From NCBI RefSeq assembly GCF_003369915.1, contig NW_022881603.1:43897723-43961722 (forward strand): a DNA stretch of 64,000 nucleotides, in the 5' to 3' direction. Of this stretch, positions 35,195 to 48,232 are shown piece by piece. The notes under the pieces are model-generated. The model ran no database searches. It worked only from the letters and a program-made list of their open reading frames with translations, and was not told the origin of the DNA. This DNA comes from Drosophila miranda (taxonomy: Eukaryota > Arthropoda > Insecta > Diptera > Drosophilidae). Every line of letters begins with the position of its first letter. The first letter of the stretch is position 1. Made by a program: the position numbers and the translations under genes.

Positions 35195-36655
35195 TCAGTG
35201 CAGATTTAGCTTGGACAACGTCAAGTCATTCTCGTCAATAGGGGTTAGTTTCATTTTGTGCTCCTTGGCAATTTTGGATAACATTACAATGTCCGAGTTT
35301 ATATAGGCACCCCGCAAAAGTGCCACCGACGATTTTTCGGAAGTCTCAAGCTCCTTCACAAGTTCTTCAACACTGGGATTACATTTGGTTTCATCCTTTA
35401 CTTCTTTAAACTTCTGGCCTGACAACGCACGAGTCCAAATGTCCTGAGATGCCTCTTTGTATTTTTTGATTTTCTTGTCCAGGTCAGTAATCTTAGCACT
35501 GATCTCATTGTTATCGGGCTGCTTGGCTTGAGCCTGCATAAATATACACCGAGCATCCTTAAATTCGCCTAAGGCGGACAGGGCGCAACCTTCCTGGTAG
35601 AGGGCCTTACAGGGCCTTAGAGGGCTTATTTTCAGTGAGACGCCGCAAGGCTTTCATCGTAATGCACACGCGTTTGGGATTATGCAATTTATTGTAGCAG
35701 ATCATCAAGTTTTGCTGGAAAAGTTAAAAAAAAAACACATAAGTGGGGATGAGCCACGACGCTACAAGTTGCATAGTTACATTGAGAGTGATCAACAGAG
35801 CTATTTGCTTGCGCTCATCCTCATCATTGGCTAAGCGGCAATAGTTTAGAGAGCTTACGGCCCGCTCGAAGGCAGTGACGGCGTTGCGGTAGCGAAAGCG
35901 CTTCACACAGTCCCTGCCATGCATCTGCATGTCTAATGCCTTGGGGTAAACTATTGCAAACTTGTCCCGATCCACAGCGGCCATTGACGCGAAGGCATCT
36001 GAGTCCCCGATCAATGTGAAGTGAAGAACTTCGATTTTGAAAAGTCCATCCGAACGTGGTTTAATGCGCGGCGGGCAGCCCATCTCGTGAAATAGCAACT
36101 TATAGGATATAATAAATTCGGCTTTTTCATATGGGCGCATGGTAAGTACAGCAGCCTGGAGGCCTTCTAGCACATCGCAACCTGCACCGGTCTCAAAATA
36201 GAATTTAGTTCGGCGCATCAATGAGGAATCAAAAGGAGAACTCTCGCCTTCCCAATAACCACTATAGCGCACAGCGACACGGGCCTTGTCTGGCACCAGA
36301 CCTGGGCCCTGGTGCCCCTCACGTGTGATGCGCTTAAAAATGTTCTCATTGATCGGCTCCATCAATTTTTTGAGTTCCTCGAACGATTGGGTCGATGGAG
36401 AAGCGAGCTCTTCTTCATCAACATCTGGAGCGTTATCACAACCTTCCATTTCGTCGACATTAAAATCATCATCGCCAGCCCCAAATGGCGACTGTTCTAC
36501 CTCAAATTGTGAGCCAGAGCCAACGAGTTTTCTAGAAGAGTAAGAGGCAGCGTCTAGGCAGCACATGATTGTGCAAATGTATCAAATTTCGATGCTTACC
36601 CAAGTTGCAGTGGTTCCTTGAGCATTTGAGTGCAATATGAAAAATTATCTTCCAT
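35195..36655 (-). pseudogene. shu: shu copy 9, premature stop in TPR region
   Basis: Exon 1 is 36600-36655, exon 2 35766-36531 (open), and exon 3 35195-35714. A 7-nt insertion (ttacagggccttagagg for ttacaggaagg) makes ..ENKPSKAL-stop, about 309 aa, removing most of the TPR region. A 6-nt in-frame loss near 35245 lies downstream of that stop. Confidence 0.9.
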
Positions 36656-37283
36656 TTTTTCCACACTTTTTCCCAACTTTAACTTGTTTGGGTTAATTAC
36701 AAAAATGCGCGCTAGGCAGTGACACCCTCAGAAATATACCAAGTATATACCGATGAAAAAACGACCTTAGCCCACTTATGACCTCTTTAATAACAAATTG
36801 AGTTAAACTGCGGAAAATAATACTGTTTGTAAATCTTTTCTCTGAAATTACAAAAAAAAAAAACACACACACACACGATATCTTTCACTGTAACAGCGCC
36901 AAAATGATTCAATTTTCTTTATTTTTGGTGGAATATTAAAAAACCGCCTTGGGCGACAATGGGTTAATCGTTCCGTCGAGGATGGGAAACCATATTTCTC
37001 GATTTTGATTCAAGATATGCTAATTTTAGTCACTCCCTTTTATTGAACTTTTTATATAAATAAAAAAATGTTGTAACGAAAAAGGTCGAACTGCCCACAA
37101 AGTTTTTTTTCTACACGATTAGCTACTTTTAAGTACTCCTGAGTACATATGTAGATGTGGCAGTTCATAGAACGAATAGATAAAACCACACCATGAAAAA
37201 CCACGAATTCATTAAACATTTCTAACGCCCCAAATCTATCTGCGTATTTGAAAAGTAATTAAAAAATTTAATTTTGTAATAAT
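36656..37283 (-). promoter_or_regulatory. shu upstream region, copy 9
   Basis: Conserved flank with the motif-6-like element. No gene is seen. Confidence 0.4.
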
Positions 37284-38091
37284 AAAACGAGGGGGAACGT
37301 TGTGAGTTGCTGCGGACGACGCAACTCTACATTTATACCCGATACTTAGTCAGTATGGCTCCCCTCCGGCAGACGCCGCGAATATTAAACGACACGACAA
37401 AGAGTGCGTGCGAGAGAGACAGAAAATCAGTCTGACCGTGACGTCGGGCGCTGCGTAGCCACTGCAAATTGATTTGTTCCTTTTGGCTATAAAAATTATC
37501 TGATCTGATCCAGATTCAGCAATCTGATAGATATGGTCGTTATCTATGATTCTGCGTTTTCAGTTTTCTCGAATCTGCAATATTGTGGATGCAACAGATT
37601 TTCGTCCTTTGTGTGGGCGGAAGGGGGTGGGGCGAAATTTTGAGACAAACGTTTTATAGTGAGATCTAACAGGAGTGCGGATACTAAATTTGGTTACTCT
37701 ACCGTTAATAGTCTCTGAGATTTGTGGATGCCCCAGATTTTCATCCTTTGCGGGGGCGGAAGGGGGGTGTGGCGAAATTTTGACACAAAACGGTCAAGGT
37801 CCGATATCACAGGAGTGTGGATACCAAAATTGGTTGCCCTGGCTCTTATAGGTTCTGAGATCCTTGAACTCATATTTTGCAATTGGCTAAACCGACCATG
37901 AAACCTGTGTGTCAGAGAGAGACAGAGCGAGAAAGAATGAAATTGTTTTCTTGATTCTGGCTATAATAATTATACGATCTGGTTCAGATTTTGCACTCTA
38001 GAAGATCATCTTCTACGATTCTGCGTTTTTAGTTTTCTGGTATCGTCGAAATTGTGGATGCCACAGATTTTCGACCTTTGTGGGGTCGGAA

Positions 38092-38126
<35 letters not shown>

Positions 38127-38420
38127 ACCAAAGGGCAAAGTTTTGAAATATTCTTGTAGCAGTGACATCACAGAAGTCTGGATCCAAAACATCGTTGCTC
38201 TAGCTCTTATAGTCTTTGAGCACTAGGCGCTGAAGGGGACGGACAGACGGACGGACGGACAGACGGACAGACATTCAGGGCTCAATCGCCTCGGCTATTG
38301 ATGCTGATCCAGAATATATATACTTTATTGGGTCGGAAACGATTCCTTCTGGACGTTACACACATCCACTTTTACCACAAATCTAATATACCCCAATAAT
38401 CATTTTGAGTATCGGGTATA
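37284..38420 (+). mobile_element. DINE-1-like element, unit 6 (long form, C homopolymer)
   Basis: Long form with repeated cagattttcgtcc-type modules. The G run of the other units is replaced by 32 C (38095-38126) followed by accaaaggg. It ends agt-atcgggtata at 38420 with no LTR insertion. Confidence 0.8.
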
Positions 38421-39765
38421 ATAAAAGAAAGTTACATAGCCCCTCCCATCAGGTAACCAACCTCTACCAAAGAATTTTCGCACGTGTGACTAATATCAGT
38501 TAAATCTGTTAAGGGGGCATGGTGCACATGCCAAGGCCGCCTCAATATATCAATTCGCGTGCCGAAATTTAATAAGTGCTCTCCAGAATTAAGCCCTGTT
38601 TTTAAAACCCAACATTTAATCACTGTTACATACAGTTACAGTTAAATAACCCCCGCTTGCATGCAGGTTCGTTGCAGCGATTGAGAACCAATTATAAGCC
38701 ACCAACAAGACTGATTGCTGATAATACAAATATTTCAGTTTTGCATTTAAATTTTCTCATCGTCATACATACATGACGAGAAAAGTTCGGAATTTTTGAA
38801 TAATGTGCAATCATTGAGACGGCACACTTCCCAAGTGATGGCTCAGTAACTTCGATGGCGCATATCCTCACAAAACGCCAGACGCTGACAGTCTGTAATA
38901 TATGATTATTATAATGAAAATACAATGAAGATTAGTCGATATTTAATTGGAGTAAAGTAATTACAATGGGGTACTGGGAGGAGAATATATTAAGGCTTAA
39001 GGACTAACACGGAATAAAAGAGCAGTGTTTACATGGTTGGGTGGGTAAACTCGAAATAACAACACCTGAATCCGCGCGGCTATACATATGACACAATCGA
39101 CTGGATTTCTGAAACCCCTAACGCCAGGTTGGCAATTAAAATCTTTTTTATGTGTTTAACTAGAACAACTAAAAGATCCAGCCCATCCAAATAGCCCTGG
39201 GCGAAAGATCCCCCAAAATATTGTGGAGGGAAACAAGGATGATAGTTTTCCCACGGATTTGATAACCGTTACGGGCACAGAAGGCGAATTCCCACCTGTT
39301 CAATGAATCTACCTCCTCTTGCATTTACGGCATTAATTATTGTAAAATTAAACCCGGCCAAATAGAGGGGCACCCGCCGCTCTCAGCGATTCATTTCAAA
39401 AACGCAATCAAATTTGAATTTTGAGTCCTTGTCTCCGGGCGGTCTCGAACCTATGTCATCAAGAGTCTGCGAGACTCAACGCGCAGCACCAAACAGGTCT
39501 CTCCACAAAAATCGGAAATTTGTGAATTTTGTTGAGCAAGCAGTCCAAACTTAAATAAACTGCTTGCATTAACATACCCTTTTGGTCAATTTGAAACTAG
39601 CCGCCAAAATTTTTTTAAGTTTTTAATTAAATTTGAGTTTTCACTCCATTCAATCCAGTCATAATTCCATTTTCATGGTTTAAAGTATGTGTGTTAATTG
39701 TTGATAGTACAAAAACTGTTTATGACTTCGTACGAAAACATTTGGAACTAAAGATAGCAGCTAAG
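38421..39765. other. Unit linker
   Basis: Linker with the 47-codon stretch near 39160 (one synonymous change, ACC to ACA). The first ATG of the peptide gene is lost as in the previous unit. Confidence 0.5.
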
Positions 39766-39879
39766 ATGAGACTTAAATTGTTCTTTATTCTGTTGTTGAA
39801 TATTCTAGCAATGGTTTTATTAATGACGAAAGTCAGTGCCAAACGATGGGCTGATGGAGTAGATGGAGTGTGTGCCTAA
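39766..39879 (+). CDS. Small hydrophobic peptide gene, copy 7 (37 aa from Met28)
   Basis: Only the internal ATG is present. One substitution puts Asn in the hydrophobic run (LLLNILAM), which would weaken a signal sequence. Confidence 0.35.
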   Translation: MRLKLFFILLLNILAMVLLMTKVSAKRWADGVDGVCA

Positions 39880-40017
39880 TCACTTTTTATAGTGTTAAAT
39901 TATACCAATAAAGATGATGTAGCAAGCTTAGCGATAGTTGATTTAAACAAGTAAATTCATTATTTTTGAGATACCAGCTGATCTCAAAGCGTAGAGCTCT
40001 GAGATACACTACTCACA

Positions 40018-40421
40018 ATGCAGGCAGCCGAAACTGAGGTTTGCACATACCTATCTATCAAATGTAGACCTCAAAGTATTATAATTCAACTAACTAATCG
40101 CCAATTCCACAGCCCAAGCGTACCAAGAGTTATATTTATGAGGTATACCGACTTTTAGAGGAAAAGCCAGGGGTTGAAGAAATATTAATCATGAATCGTT
40201 CCGGTGTGCCGATCAAAACGTCAATGGAACGCCAAGACGCACTTCAACATGCCTGTCTTTATGAGAATTTGCGTGAAAAGTGTCAGGCATTTCTATCAAA
40301 AATGGAGCCACCACAGCTCCTGACCATGTTGCGAGTCCGTACTAGATTCCACGAGGTCCTGCTAACACCTGATGGCAAGTGCAAAATCCAAAGGATACAC
40401 ATCTTAAGGTTGAGGATCTAA
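40018..40421 (+). pseudogene. Roadblock/LC7-like gene, copy 7 (frameshifted C-terminus)
   Basis: Exons are 40018-40038 and 40113-40421. It belongs to the 16-nt deletion class. The downstream flank has lost the robl poly(A) region (gaatataaagctttaagc near 40561). Confidence 0.8.
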
Positions 40422-40803
40422 ATCGTCATTCCCCCAATTTTTAAATAATTGCTCCTACATATATATACGTTGTTAGTCATCCAACTTCTTACACGTAAAA
40501 CATTCTTCTCACTTTGTACACAGCCCAAACACAACAAACTGTTCATTTATGTGACTACCTGAATATAAAGCTTTAAGCTTCAGCTTAAAAACAAAATTTA
40601 TTCCAAAAACAGATGACATTTTCTGACCAACAGAAAGTAAATATATTCTTGTACTCGTATTTATAAAACACATTTCATTTTCATACTCTTCAGTATGTAC
40701 AACATAAACGTTAAGTTCTTCTAGAACTAATGTAAAATATTGAATTTGGTTGTCTGTTGTTTATTTAAATGGATTAATCCTTCAATGGGAAACAGTGCCC
40801 GAA

Positions 40804-42261
40804 TCAGTGCAGATTTAGCTTGGACAACGTCAAGTCATTCTCGTCAACAGGGGACACCGTTAGTTTCATTTTGTGCTCCTTGGCCATTTTGGATAACATT
40901 ACAATGTCCGAGTTTATATAGGCACCCCGCAAAAGTGCCACCGACGATTTTTCGGAAGTCTCAAGCTCCTTCACAAGTTCTTCAACACTGGATTACATTT
41001 GGTTTCATCCTTTACTTCTTTAAACTTCTGGCCTGACAACGCACGAGTCCAAATGTCCTGAGATGCCTCTTTGTATTTTTGATTTTCTTGTCCAGGTCAG
41101 TAATCTTAGCACTGATCTCATTGTTATCGGGCTGCTTGGCTTGAGCCTGCATAAATATACACCGAGCATCCTTATATTCGCCTAAGGCGGACAGGGCGCA
41201 ACCTTCCTGGTAGAGGGCCTTACAGGAAGGCTTATTTTCAGTGAGACGCCGCAAGGCTTTCATCGTAATGCACACGCGTTTGGGATTATGCAATTTATTG
41301 TAGCAGATCATCAAGTTTTGCTGGAAAAGTTAAAAAAAAAACACATAAATGGGGATGAGCCACGACGCTACAAGTTGCATAGTTACATTGAGAGTGATCA
41401 ACAGAGCGATTTGCTTGCGCTCATCCTCATCATTGGCTAAACGGCAATAGTTTAGAGAGCTTACGGCCCGCTCGAAGGCAGTGACGGCGTTGCGGTAGCG
41501 AAAGCGCTTCACACAGTCCTTGCCATGCATGTGCATGTCTAATGCCTTGGGGTAAACTATTGCAAACTTGTCCCGATCCACAGCGGCCATTGACGCGAAG
41601 GCATCTGAGTCCCCGATCAATGTGAAGTGAAGAACTTCGATTTTGAAAAGTCCATCTGAACGTGGTTTAATGCGCGGCGGGCAGCCCATCTCGTGAAATA
41701 GCAACTTATAGGATATAATAAATTCGGCTTTTTCATATGGGCGCATGGTAAGTACAGCAGCCTGGAGGCCTTCTAGCACATCGCAACCTGCACCGGTCTC
41801 AAAATAGAATTTAGTTCGGCGCATCAATGAGGAATCAAAAGGAGAACTCTCGCCTTCCCAATAACCACTATAGCGCACAGCGACACGTGCCTTGTCTGGC
41901 ACCAGACCTGGGCCCTGGTGCCCCTCACGTGTGATGCGCTTAAAAATGTTCTCATTGATCGGCTCCATCAATTTTTTGAGTTCCTCGAACGATTGGGTCG
42001 ATGGAGAAGCGAGCTCTTCTTCATCAACATCTGGAGCGTTATCACAATCTTCCATTTCGTCGACATTAAAATCATCATCGCCAGCCCCAAATGGCGACTG
42101 TTCTACCTCAAATTGTGAGCCAGAGCCAGCGAGTTTTCTAGAAGAGTAAGAGGCAGCGTCTAGGCAGCACATGATTGTGCAAATGTATCAAATTTCGATG
42201 CTTACCCAAGTTGCAGTGGTTCCTTGAGCATTTGAGTGCAATATGAAAAATTATCTTCCAT
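40804..42261 (-). pseudogene. shu: shu copy 10, frameshift late in TPR region
   Basis: Exon 1 is 42206-42261, exon 2 41372-42137 (open), and exon 3 40804-41320 (517 nt). It lacks the 7-nt insertion. One T is missing in the Lys-rich codons near 41080, and one G near 40990. The first shifts the frame to DKKIKNTKRH.. and a stop at about 376 aa. Confidence 0.9.
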
Positions 42262-42893
42262 TTTTTCCACACTTTTTCCCAACTTTAACTTGTTTGGGTT
42301 AATTACAAAAATGCGCGATAGGCAGTGACACCCTCAGAAATATACCAAGTATATACCGATGAAAAAACGACCTTAGCCCACTTATGACCTCTTTAATTAA
42401 ACAGGATAACAAATTGAGTTAAACTGCGGAAAATAATACTGTTTGTAAATATTTTCTCTGAAATTAAAAAAAAAAAAACAACACACGATATCTTTCACTG
42501 TAACAGCGCCAAAATGATTAAATTTTCTTTATTTTTGGTGGAATATTAAAAAACCGCCTTGGGCGACAATGGGTTAATCGTTCCGTCGAGGATGGGAAAC
42601 CATATTTCTCGATTTTGATTCAAGATATGCTAATTTTAGTCACTCCCTTTTATTGAACTTTTTATATAAATAAAAAAATGTTGTAACGAAAAAGGTCGAA
42701 CTGCCCACAAAGTTTTTTTTCTACACGATTAGCTACTTTTAAGTACTCCTGAGTACATATGTAGATGTGCCAGTTCATAGAACGAATAGATAAAACCACA
42801 CCATGAAAAACCACGAATTCATTAAACATTTCTAACGCCCCAAATCTATCTGCGTATTTGAAAAGTAATTAAAAAATTTAATTTTGTAATAAT
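42262..42893 (-). promoter_or_regulatory. shu upstream region, copy 10
   Basis: Conserved flank with the motif-6-like element; the CA repeat is shortened to caacacac. No gene is seen. Confidence 0.4.
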
Positions 42894-44016
42894 AAAACGA
42901 GGGGGAACGTTGTGAGTTGCTGCGGACGCCGCAACTCTACATTTATACCCGATACTTAGACAGTATGGCTCCCCTCCGGCAGACGCCGCGAATATTAAAC
43001 GACACGACAAAGAGTGCGTGCGAGAGAGACAGAAAATCAGTCTGACCGTGACGTCGGGCGCTGCGTAGCCACTGATTGATTTGTTCCTTTTGGCTATAAC
43101 AATTATCTGATCTGATCCAGATTCAGCAATCTGATAGATATGGTCGTTATCTATGATTCTGCGTTTTTAGTTTTCTCGAATCTGCAATATTGTGGATGCA
43201 ACAGATTTTCGTCCTTTGTGTAGGCGGAAGGGGGTGGGGCGAAATTTTAAGATAAACATTTTATAGTGAGATCTAACAGGAGTGCGGATACTAAATTTGG
43301 TTACTCTACCGTTAATAGTCTCTGAGATTTGTGGATGCCCCAGATTTTCATCCTTTGCGGGGGCGGAAGGGGGGTGTGGCGAAATTTTGACACAAAACAG
43401 TCAAGGTCCGATATCACAGGAGTGTGGATACCAAATTTGGTTGCCCTGGCTCTTATAGGTTCTGAGATCCTTGAACTCATATTTTGCAATTGGCTAAACC
43501 GACCATGAAACCTGTGTGTCAGAGAGAGACAGAGCGAGAAAGAATGAAATTGTTTTCTTGATTCTGGCTATAATAATTATACGATCTGGTTCAGATTTTG
43601 CACTCTAGAAGATCATCTTCTACGATTCTGCGTTTTTAGTTTTCTGGTATCGTCGAAATTGTGGATGCCACAGATTTTCGACCTTTGTGGGGTCGGAAGT
43701 GCCCCCCCCCCCCCACCAAAGGGCAAAGTTTTGAAATATTCTTGTAGCAGTGACATCACAGAAGTCTGGATCCAAAACATCGTTGCTCTAGCTCTTATAG
43801 TCTTTGAGCACTAGGCGCTGAAGGGGACGGACAGACGGACGGACAGACGGACGGACAGACGGACAGACATTCAGGGCTCAGTCGCCTCGGCTATTGATGC
43901 TGATCCAGAATATATATACTTTATTGGGTCGGAAACGATTCCTTCTGGACGTTACACACATCCACTTTTACCACAAATCTAATATACCCCAATACTCATT
44001 TTGAGTATCGGGTATA
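42894..44016 (+). mobile_element. DINE-1-like element, unit 7 (long form, C homopolymer)
   Basis: As the element at 37284-38420, with a shorter C run (43702-43714) followed by the same accaaaggg, and an expanded GGAC/AGAC tract near 43827-43866. Confidence 0.8.
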
Positions 44017-45363
44017 ATAAAAGAAAGTTACATAGCCCCTCCCATCAGGTAACCAACCTCTACCAAAGAATTTTCGCACATGTGGCTAATATCAGTTAAA
44101 TCTGTTAAGGGGGCATGGTGCACATGCCAAGGCCGCCTCAATACATCAATTCGCGTGCCGAAATTTAATAAGTGCTCTCCAGAACTAAGCCCTGTTTTTA
44201 AAACCCAACATTTAATCACTGTTACATACAGTTACAGTTAAATAACCCCCGCTTGCATGCAGGTTCGTTGCAGCGATAGAGAACCAATTATAAGCCACCA
44301 ACAAGACTGATTGCTGATAATAATAATATTTCAGTTTTGCATTTAAATTTTCTCATCGTCATACATACATGACGAGAAAAGTTCTGAATTTTTGAATAAT
44401 GTGCAATCATTGAGACGGCACACTTCCCAAGTGATGGCTCAGTAACTTCGATGGCGCATATCCTCACAAAACGCCAGACGCTGACAGTCTGTAATATATG
44501 ATTATTATAATGAAAATACAATGAAGATTAGTCGATATTTAATTGGAGTAAAGTAATTACAGTGGGGTACTGGGAGGAGAATATATTAAGGCTTAAGGAA
44601 TAACACGGAATAAAAGAGCAGTGTTTACATGGTTGGGTGGGTAAACTCGAAATAACAACACCTGAATCCGCGCGGCTATACATATGACACAATCGACTGG
44701 ATTTCTGAAACCCCTAACGCCAGGTTGGCAATTAAAATCTTTTTTATGTGTTTAACTAGAACAACTAAAAGATCCAGCCCATCCAAATAGCCCTGGGCGA
44801 AAGATCCCCCAAAATATTGTGGAGGGAAACAAGGATGATAGTTTTCCCACGGATTTGATAACCGTTACGGGCACCGAAGGCGAATTCCCACCTGTTCAAT
44901 GAATCTACCTCCTCTTGCATTTACGGCATTAATTATTGTAAAATTAAACCCGGCCAAATAGAGGGGCACCCGCCGCTCTCAGCGATTCATTTCAAAAACG
45001 CAATCAAATTTGAATTTTGAGTCCTTGTCTCCGGGCGGTCTCGAACCTATGTCATCAAAAGACTCTGCGAGACTGAACGCGCAGCACCAAACAGGTCTCT
45101 CCACAAAAATCGGAAATTTGCGAATTTTGTTGAGCAAGCAGTCCACACTTAAATAAACTGCTTGCATTAACATACCCTTTTGGTCAATTTAAAACTAGCC
45201 GCCAAAATTTTTTTAAGTTTTTAATTAAATTTGAGTTTTCACTCCATTCAATCCAGTCATAATTCCATTTTCATGGTTTAAAGTATGTGTGTTAATTGTT
45301 GATAGTACAAAAACTGTTTATGACTTCGTACGAAAACATTTGGAACTAAAGATAGCAGCTAAG
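44017..45363. other. Unit linker
   Basis: Full linker with the 47-codon stretch near 44760. The first ATG of the peptide gene is absent. Confidence 0.5.
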
Positions 45364-45450
45364 ATGAGACTTAAATTGTTCTTTATTCTGTTGTTGATTA
45401 TTCTAGCAATTTTTATTTATGACGAAAGTCAGTGCCAAACGATGGGCTGA
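45364..45450 (+). pseudogene. Small hydrophobic peptide gene, copy 8 (2-nt deletion)
   Basis: Starts at the internal ATG. GG is missing from gcaatggtttta, so the frame shifts inside the hydrophobic run and ends early after about 28 residues (..IYDESQCQTMG). Confidence 0.6.
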
Positions 45451-45613
45451 TGGAGTAGATGGAGTGTGTGCCTAATCACTTTTTATAGTGTTAAATTATA
45501 CCAATAAAGATGATGTAGCAAGCTTAGCGATAGTTGAATTAAACAAGTAATTTCATTATTTTTGAGATACCAGCTGATCTCAAAGCGTAGAGCTCTGAGA
45601 TACACTACTCACA

Positions 45614-46056
45614 ATGCAGGCAGCCGAAACTGAGGTTTGCACATACCTATCTATCAAATGTAGACCTCAAAGTATTATAATTCAACTAACTAATCGCCAA
45701 TTCCACAGCCCAAGCGTACCAAGAGTTATATTGATGAGGTATACCGACTTTTAGAGGAAAAGCCAGGGGTTGAAGAAATATTAATCATGAATCGTTCCGG
45801 TGTGCCGATCAAAACGTCAATGGAACGCCAAGACGCACTTCAACATGACTGTCTTTATGAGAATTTGCGTGAAAAGTGTCAGGCATTTCTATCAAAAATG
45901 GAGCCACCACAGCTCCTGACCATGTTGCGAGTCCGTACCAGATTCCACGAGGTCCTGCTAACACCTGATGGCAAGATAACCGTTTTGGTAGTGCAAAATC
46001 CAAAGGATACACATCTTAAGGTAGAGGATCTAAATCGTCATTCCTCCAATTTTTAA
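45614..46056 (+). CDS. Roadblock/LC7-like protein, copy 8 (intact)
   Basis: Exons are 45614-45634 and 45709-46056, 122 aa. LQHDCLYE replaces LQHACLYE, shared with copy 10. Its 3' flank is cut: only about 110 bp separate its stop from shu exon 3. Confidence 0.85.
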
Positions 46057-46168
46057 ATAATTGCTCCTACATATATCTACGTTGTTAGTCATCCAACTTC
46101 TTACACGTAAAACATTCTTCTCACTTTGTACACAGCCCAAACACAACAAACTGTTCATTTATGTGACA
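46057..46168. other. Shortened convergent region, both poly(A) signals lost
   Basis: Normal flank up to atgtgac, then direct fusion to caatagggg inside shu exon 3. The deletion removes the roadblock and shu AATAAA signals and the shu stop codon. Confidence 0.7.
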
Positions 46169-47596
46169 CAATAGGGGACACCGTTAGTTTCATTTTGTGC
46201 TCCTTGGCCATTTTGGATAACATTACAATGTCCGATTTTATATAGGCACCCCGCAAAAGTGCCACCGACGATTTTTCGGAAGTCTCAAGCTCCTTCACAA
46301 GTTCTTCAACACTGGGATTACATTTGGTTTCATCCTTTACTTCTTTAAACTTCTGGCCTGACAACGCACGAGTCCAAATGTCCTGAGATGCCTCTTTGTA
46401 TTTTTTGATTTTCTTGTCCAGGTCAGTAATCTTAGCACTGATCTCATTGTTATCGGGCTGCTTGGCTTGAGCCTGCATAAAAATACACCGAGCATCCTTA
46501 TATTCGCCTAAGGCGGACAGGGCGCAACCTTCCTGGTAGAGGGCCTTACAGGGCCTTAGAGGGCTTATTTTCAGTGAGACGCCGCAAGGCTTTCATCGTA
46601 ATGCACACGCGTTTGGGATTATGCAATTTATTGTAGCAGATCATCAAGTTTTGCTGGAAAAGTTAAAAAAAAAAAAACACATAAGTGGGGATGAGCCACG
46701 ACGCTACAAGTTGCATAGTTACATTGAGAGTGATCAACAGAGCGATTTGCTTGCGCTCATCCTCATCATTGGCTAAACGGCAATAGTTTAGAGAGCTTAC
46801 GGCCCGCTCGAAGGCAGTGACGGCGTTGCGGTAGCGAAAGCGCTTCACACAGTCCTTGCCATGCATGTGCATGTCTAATGCCTTGGGGTAAACTATTGCA
46901 AACTTGTCCCGATCCACAGCGGCCATTGACGCGAAGGCATCTGAGTCCCCGATCAATGTGAAGTGAAGAGCTTCGATTTTGAAAAGTCCATCTGAACGTG
47001 GTTTAATGCGCGGCGGGCAGCCCATCTCGTGAAATAGCAACTTATAGGATATAATAAATTCGGCTTTTTCATATGGGCGCATGTTAAGTACAGCAGCCTG
47101 GAGGCCTTCTAGCACATCGCAACCTGCACCGGTCTCAAAATAGAATTTAGTTCGGCGCATCAATGAGGAATCAAAAGGAGAACTCTCGCCTTCCCAATAA
47201 CCACTATAGCGCACAGCGACACGTGCCTTGTCTGGCACCAGACCTCGGCCCTGGTGCTCCTCACGTGTGATGCGCTTAAAAATGTTCTCATTGAGCGGCT
47301 CCATCAATTTTTTGAGTTCCTCGAACGATTGGGTCGATGGAGAAGCGAGCTCTTCTTCATCAACATCTGGAGCGTTATCACAATCTTCCATTTCGTCGAC
47401 ATTAAAGTCATCATCGCCAGCCCCAAATGGCGACTGTTCTACCTCAAATTGTGAGCCAGAGCCAACGAGTTTTCTAGAAGAGTAAGAGGCAGCGTCTAGG
47501 CAGCACATGATTGTGCAAATTTATCAAATTTCGATGCTTACCCAAGTTGCAGTGGTTCCTTGAGCATTTGAGTGCAATATAAAAATTATCTGCCAT
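46169..47596 (-). pseudogene. shu: shu copy 11, 3' end deleted
   Basis: Exon 1 is 47542-47596 (55 nt, the same 1-nt loss as copy 1), exon 2 46708-47473 (open), and exon 3 46653 down to 46169, missing the last codons and the 3' UTR. The 7-nt insertion is also present. As in copy 1, the exon 1 loss would be compensated by the upstream acceptor in intron 1. Confidence 0.9.
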
Positions 47597-48232
47597 TTTT
47601 TCCACACTTTTTCCCAACTTTAACTTGTTTGGGTTAATTACAAAAATGCGCGATATGCAGTGACACCCTCAGAAATATACCAAGTATATACCGATGAAAA
47701 AACGACCTTAGCCCACTTATGACCTCTTTAATTAAACAGGATAACAAATTGAGTTAAACTGCGGAAAATAATACTGTTTGTAAATCTTTTTTCTGAAATT
47801 AAAAAAAAAAAAAACACACACGATATCTTTCACTGTAACAGCGCCAAAATGATTCAATTTTCTTTATTTTTGGTGGAATATTTAAAAACCGCCTTGGGCG
47901 ACAATGGGTTAATCGTTCCGTCGAGGATGGGAAACCATATTTCTCGACTTTGATTCAAGATATGCTAATTTTAGCCACTCCCTTTTATTGAACTTTTTAT
48001 ATAAATAAAAAAATTTTGTAACGAAAAAGGTCGAACTGCCCACAAAGTTTTTTTTCTACACGATTAGATACTTTTAAGTACTCCTGAGGACATACATATG
48101 TAGATGTGCCAGTTCATAGAACGAATAGATAAAACCACACCATGAAAAACCACGAATTCATTAAACATTTCTAACGCCCCAAATCTATCTGCGTATTTGA
48201 AAAGTAATTAAAAAATTTAATTTTGTAATAAT
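47597..48232 (-). promoter_or_regulatory. shu upstream region, copy 11
   Basis: Conserved flank with the motif-6-like element. No gene is seen. Confidence 0.4.
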
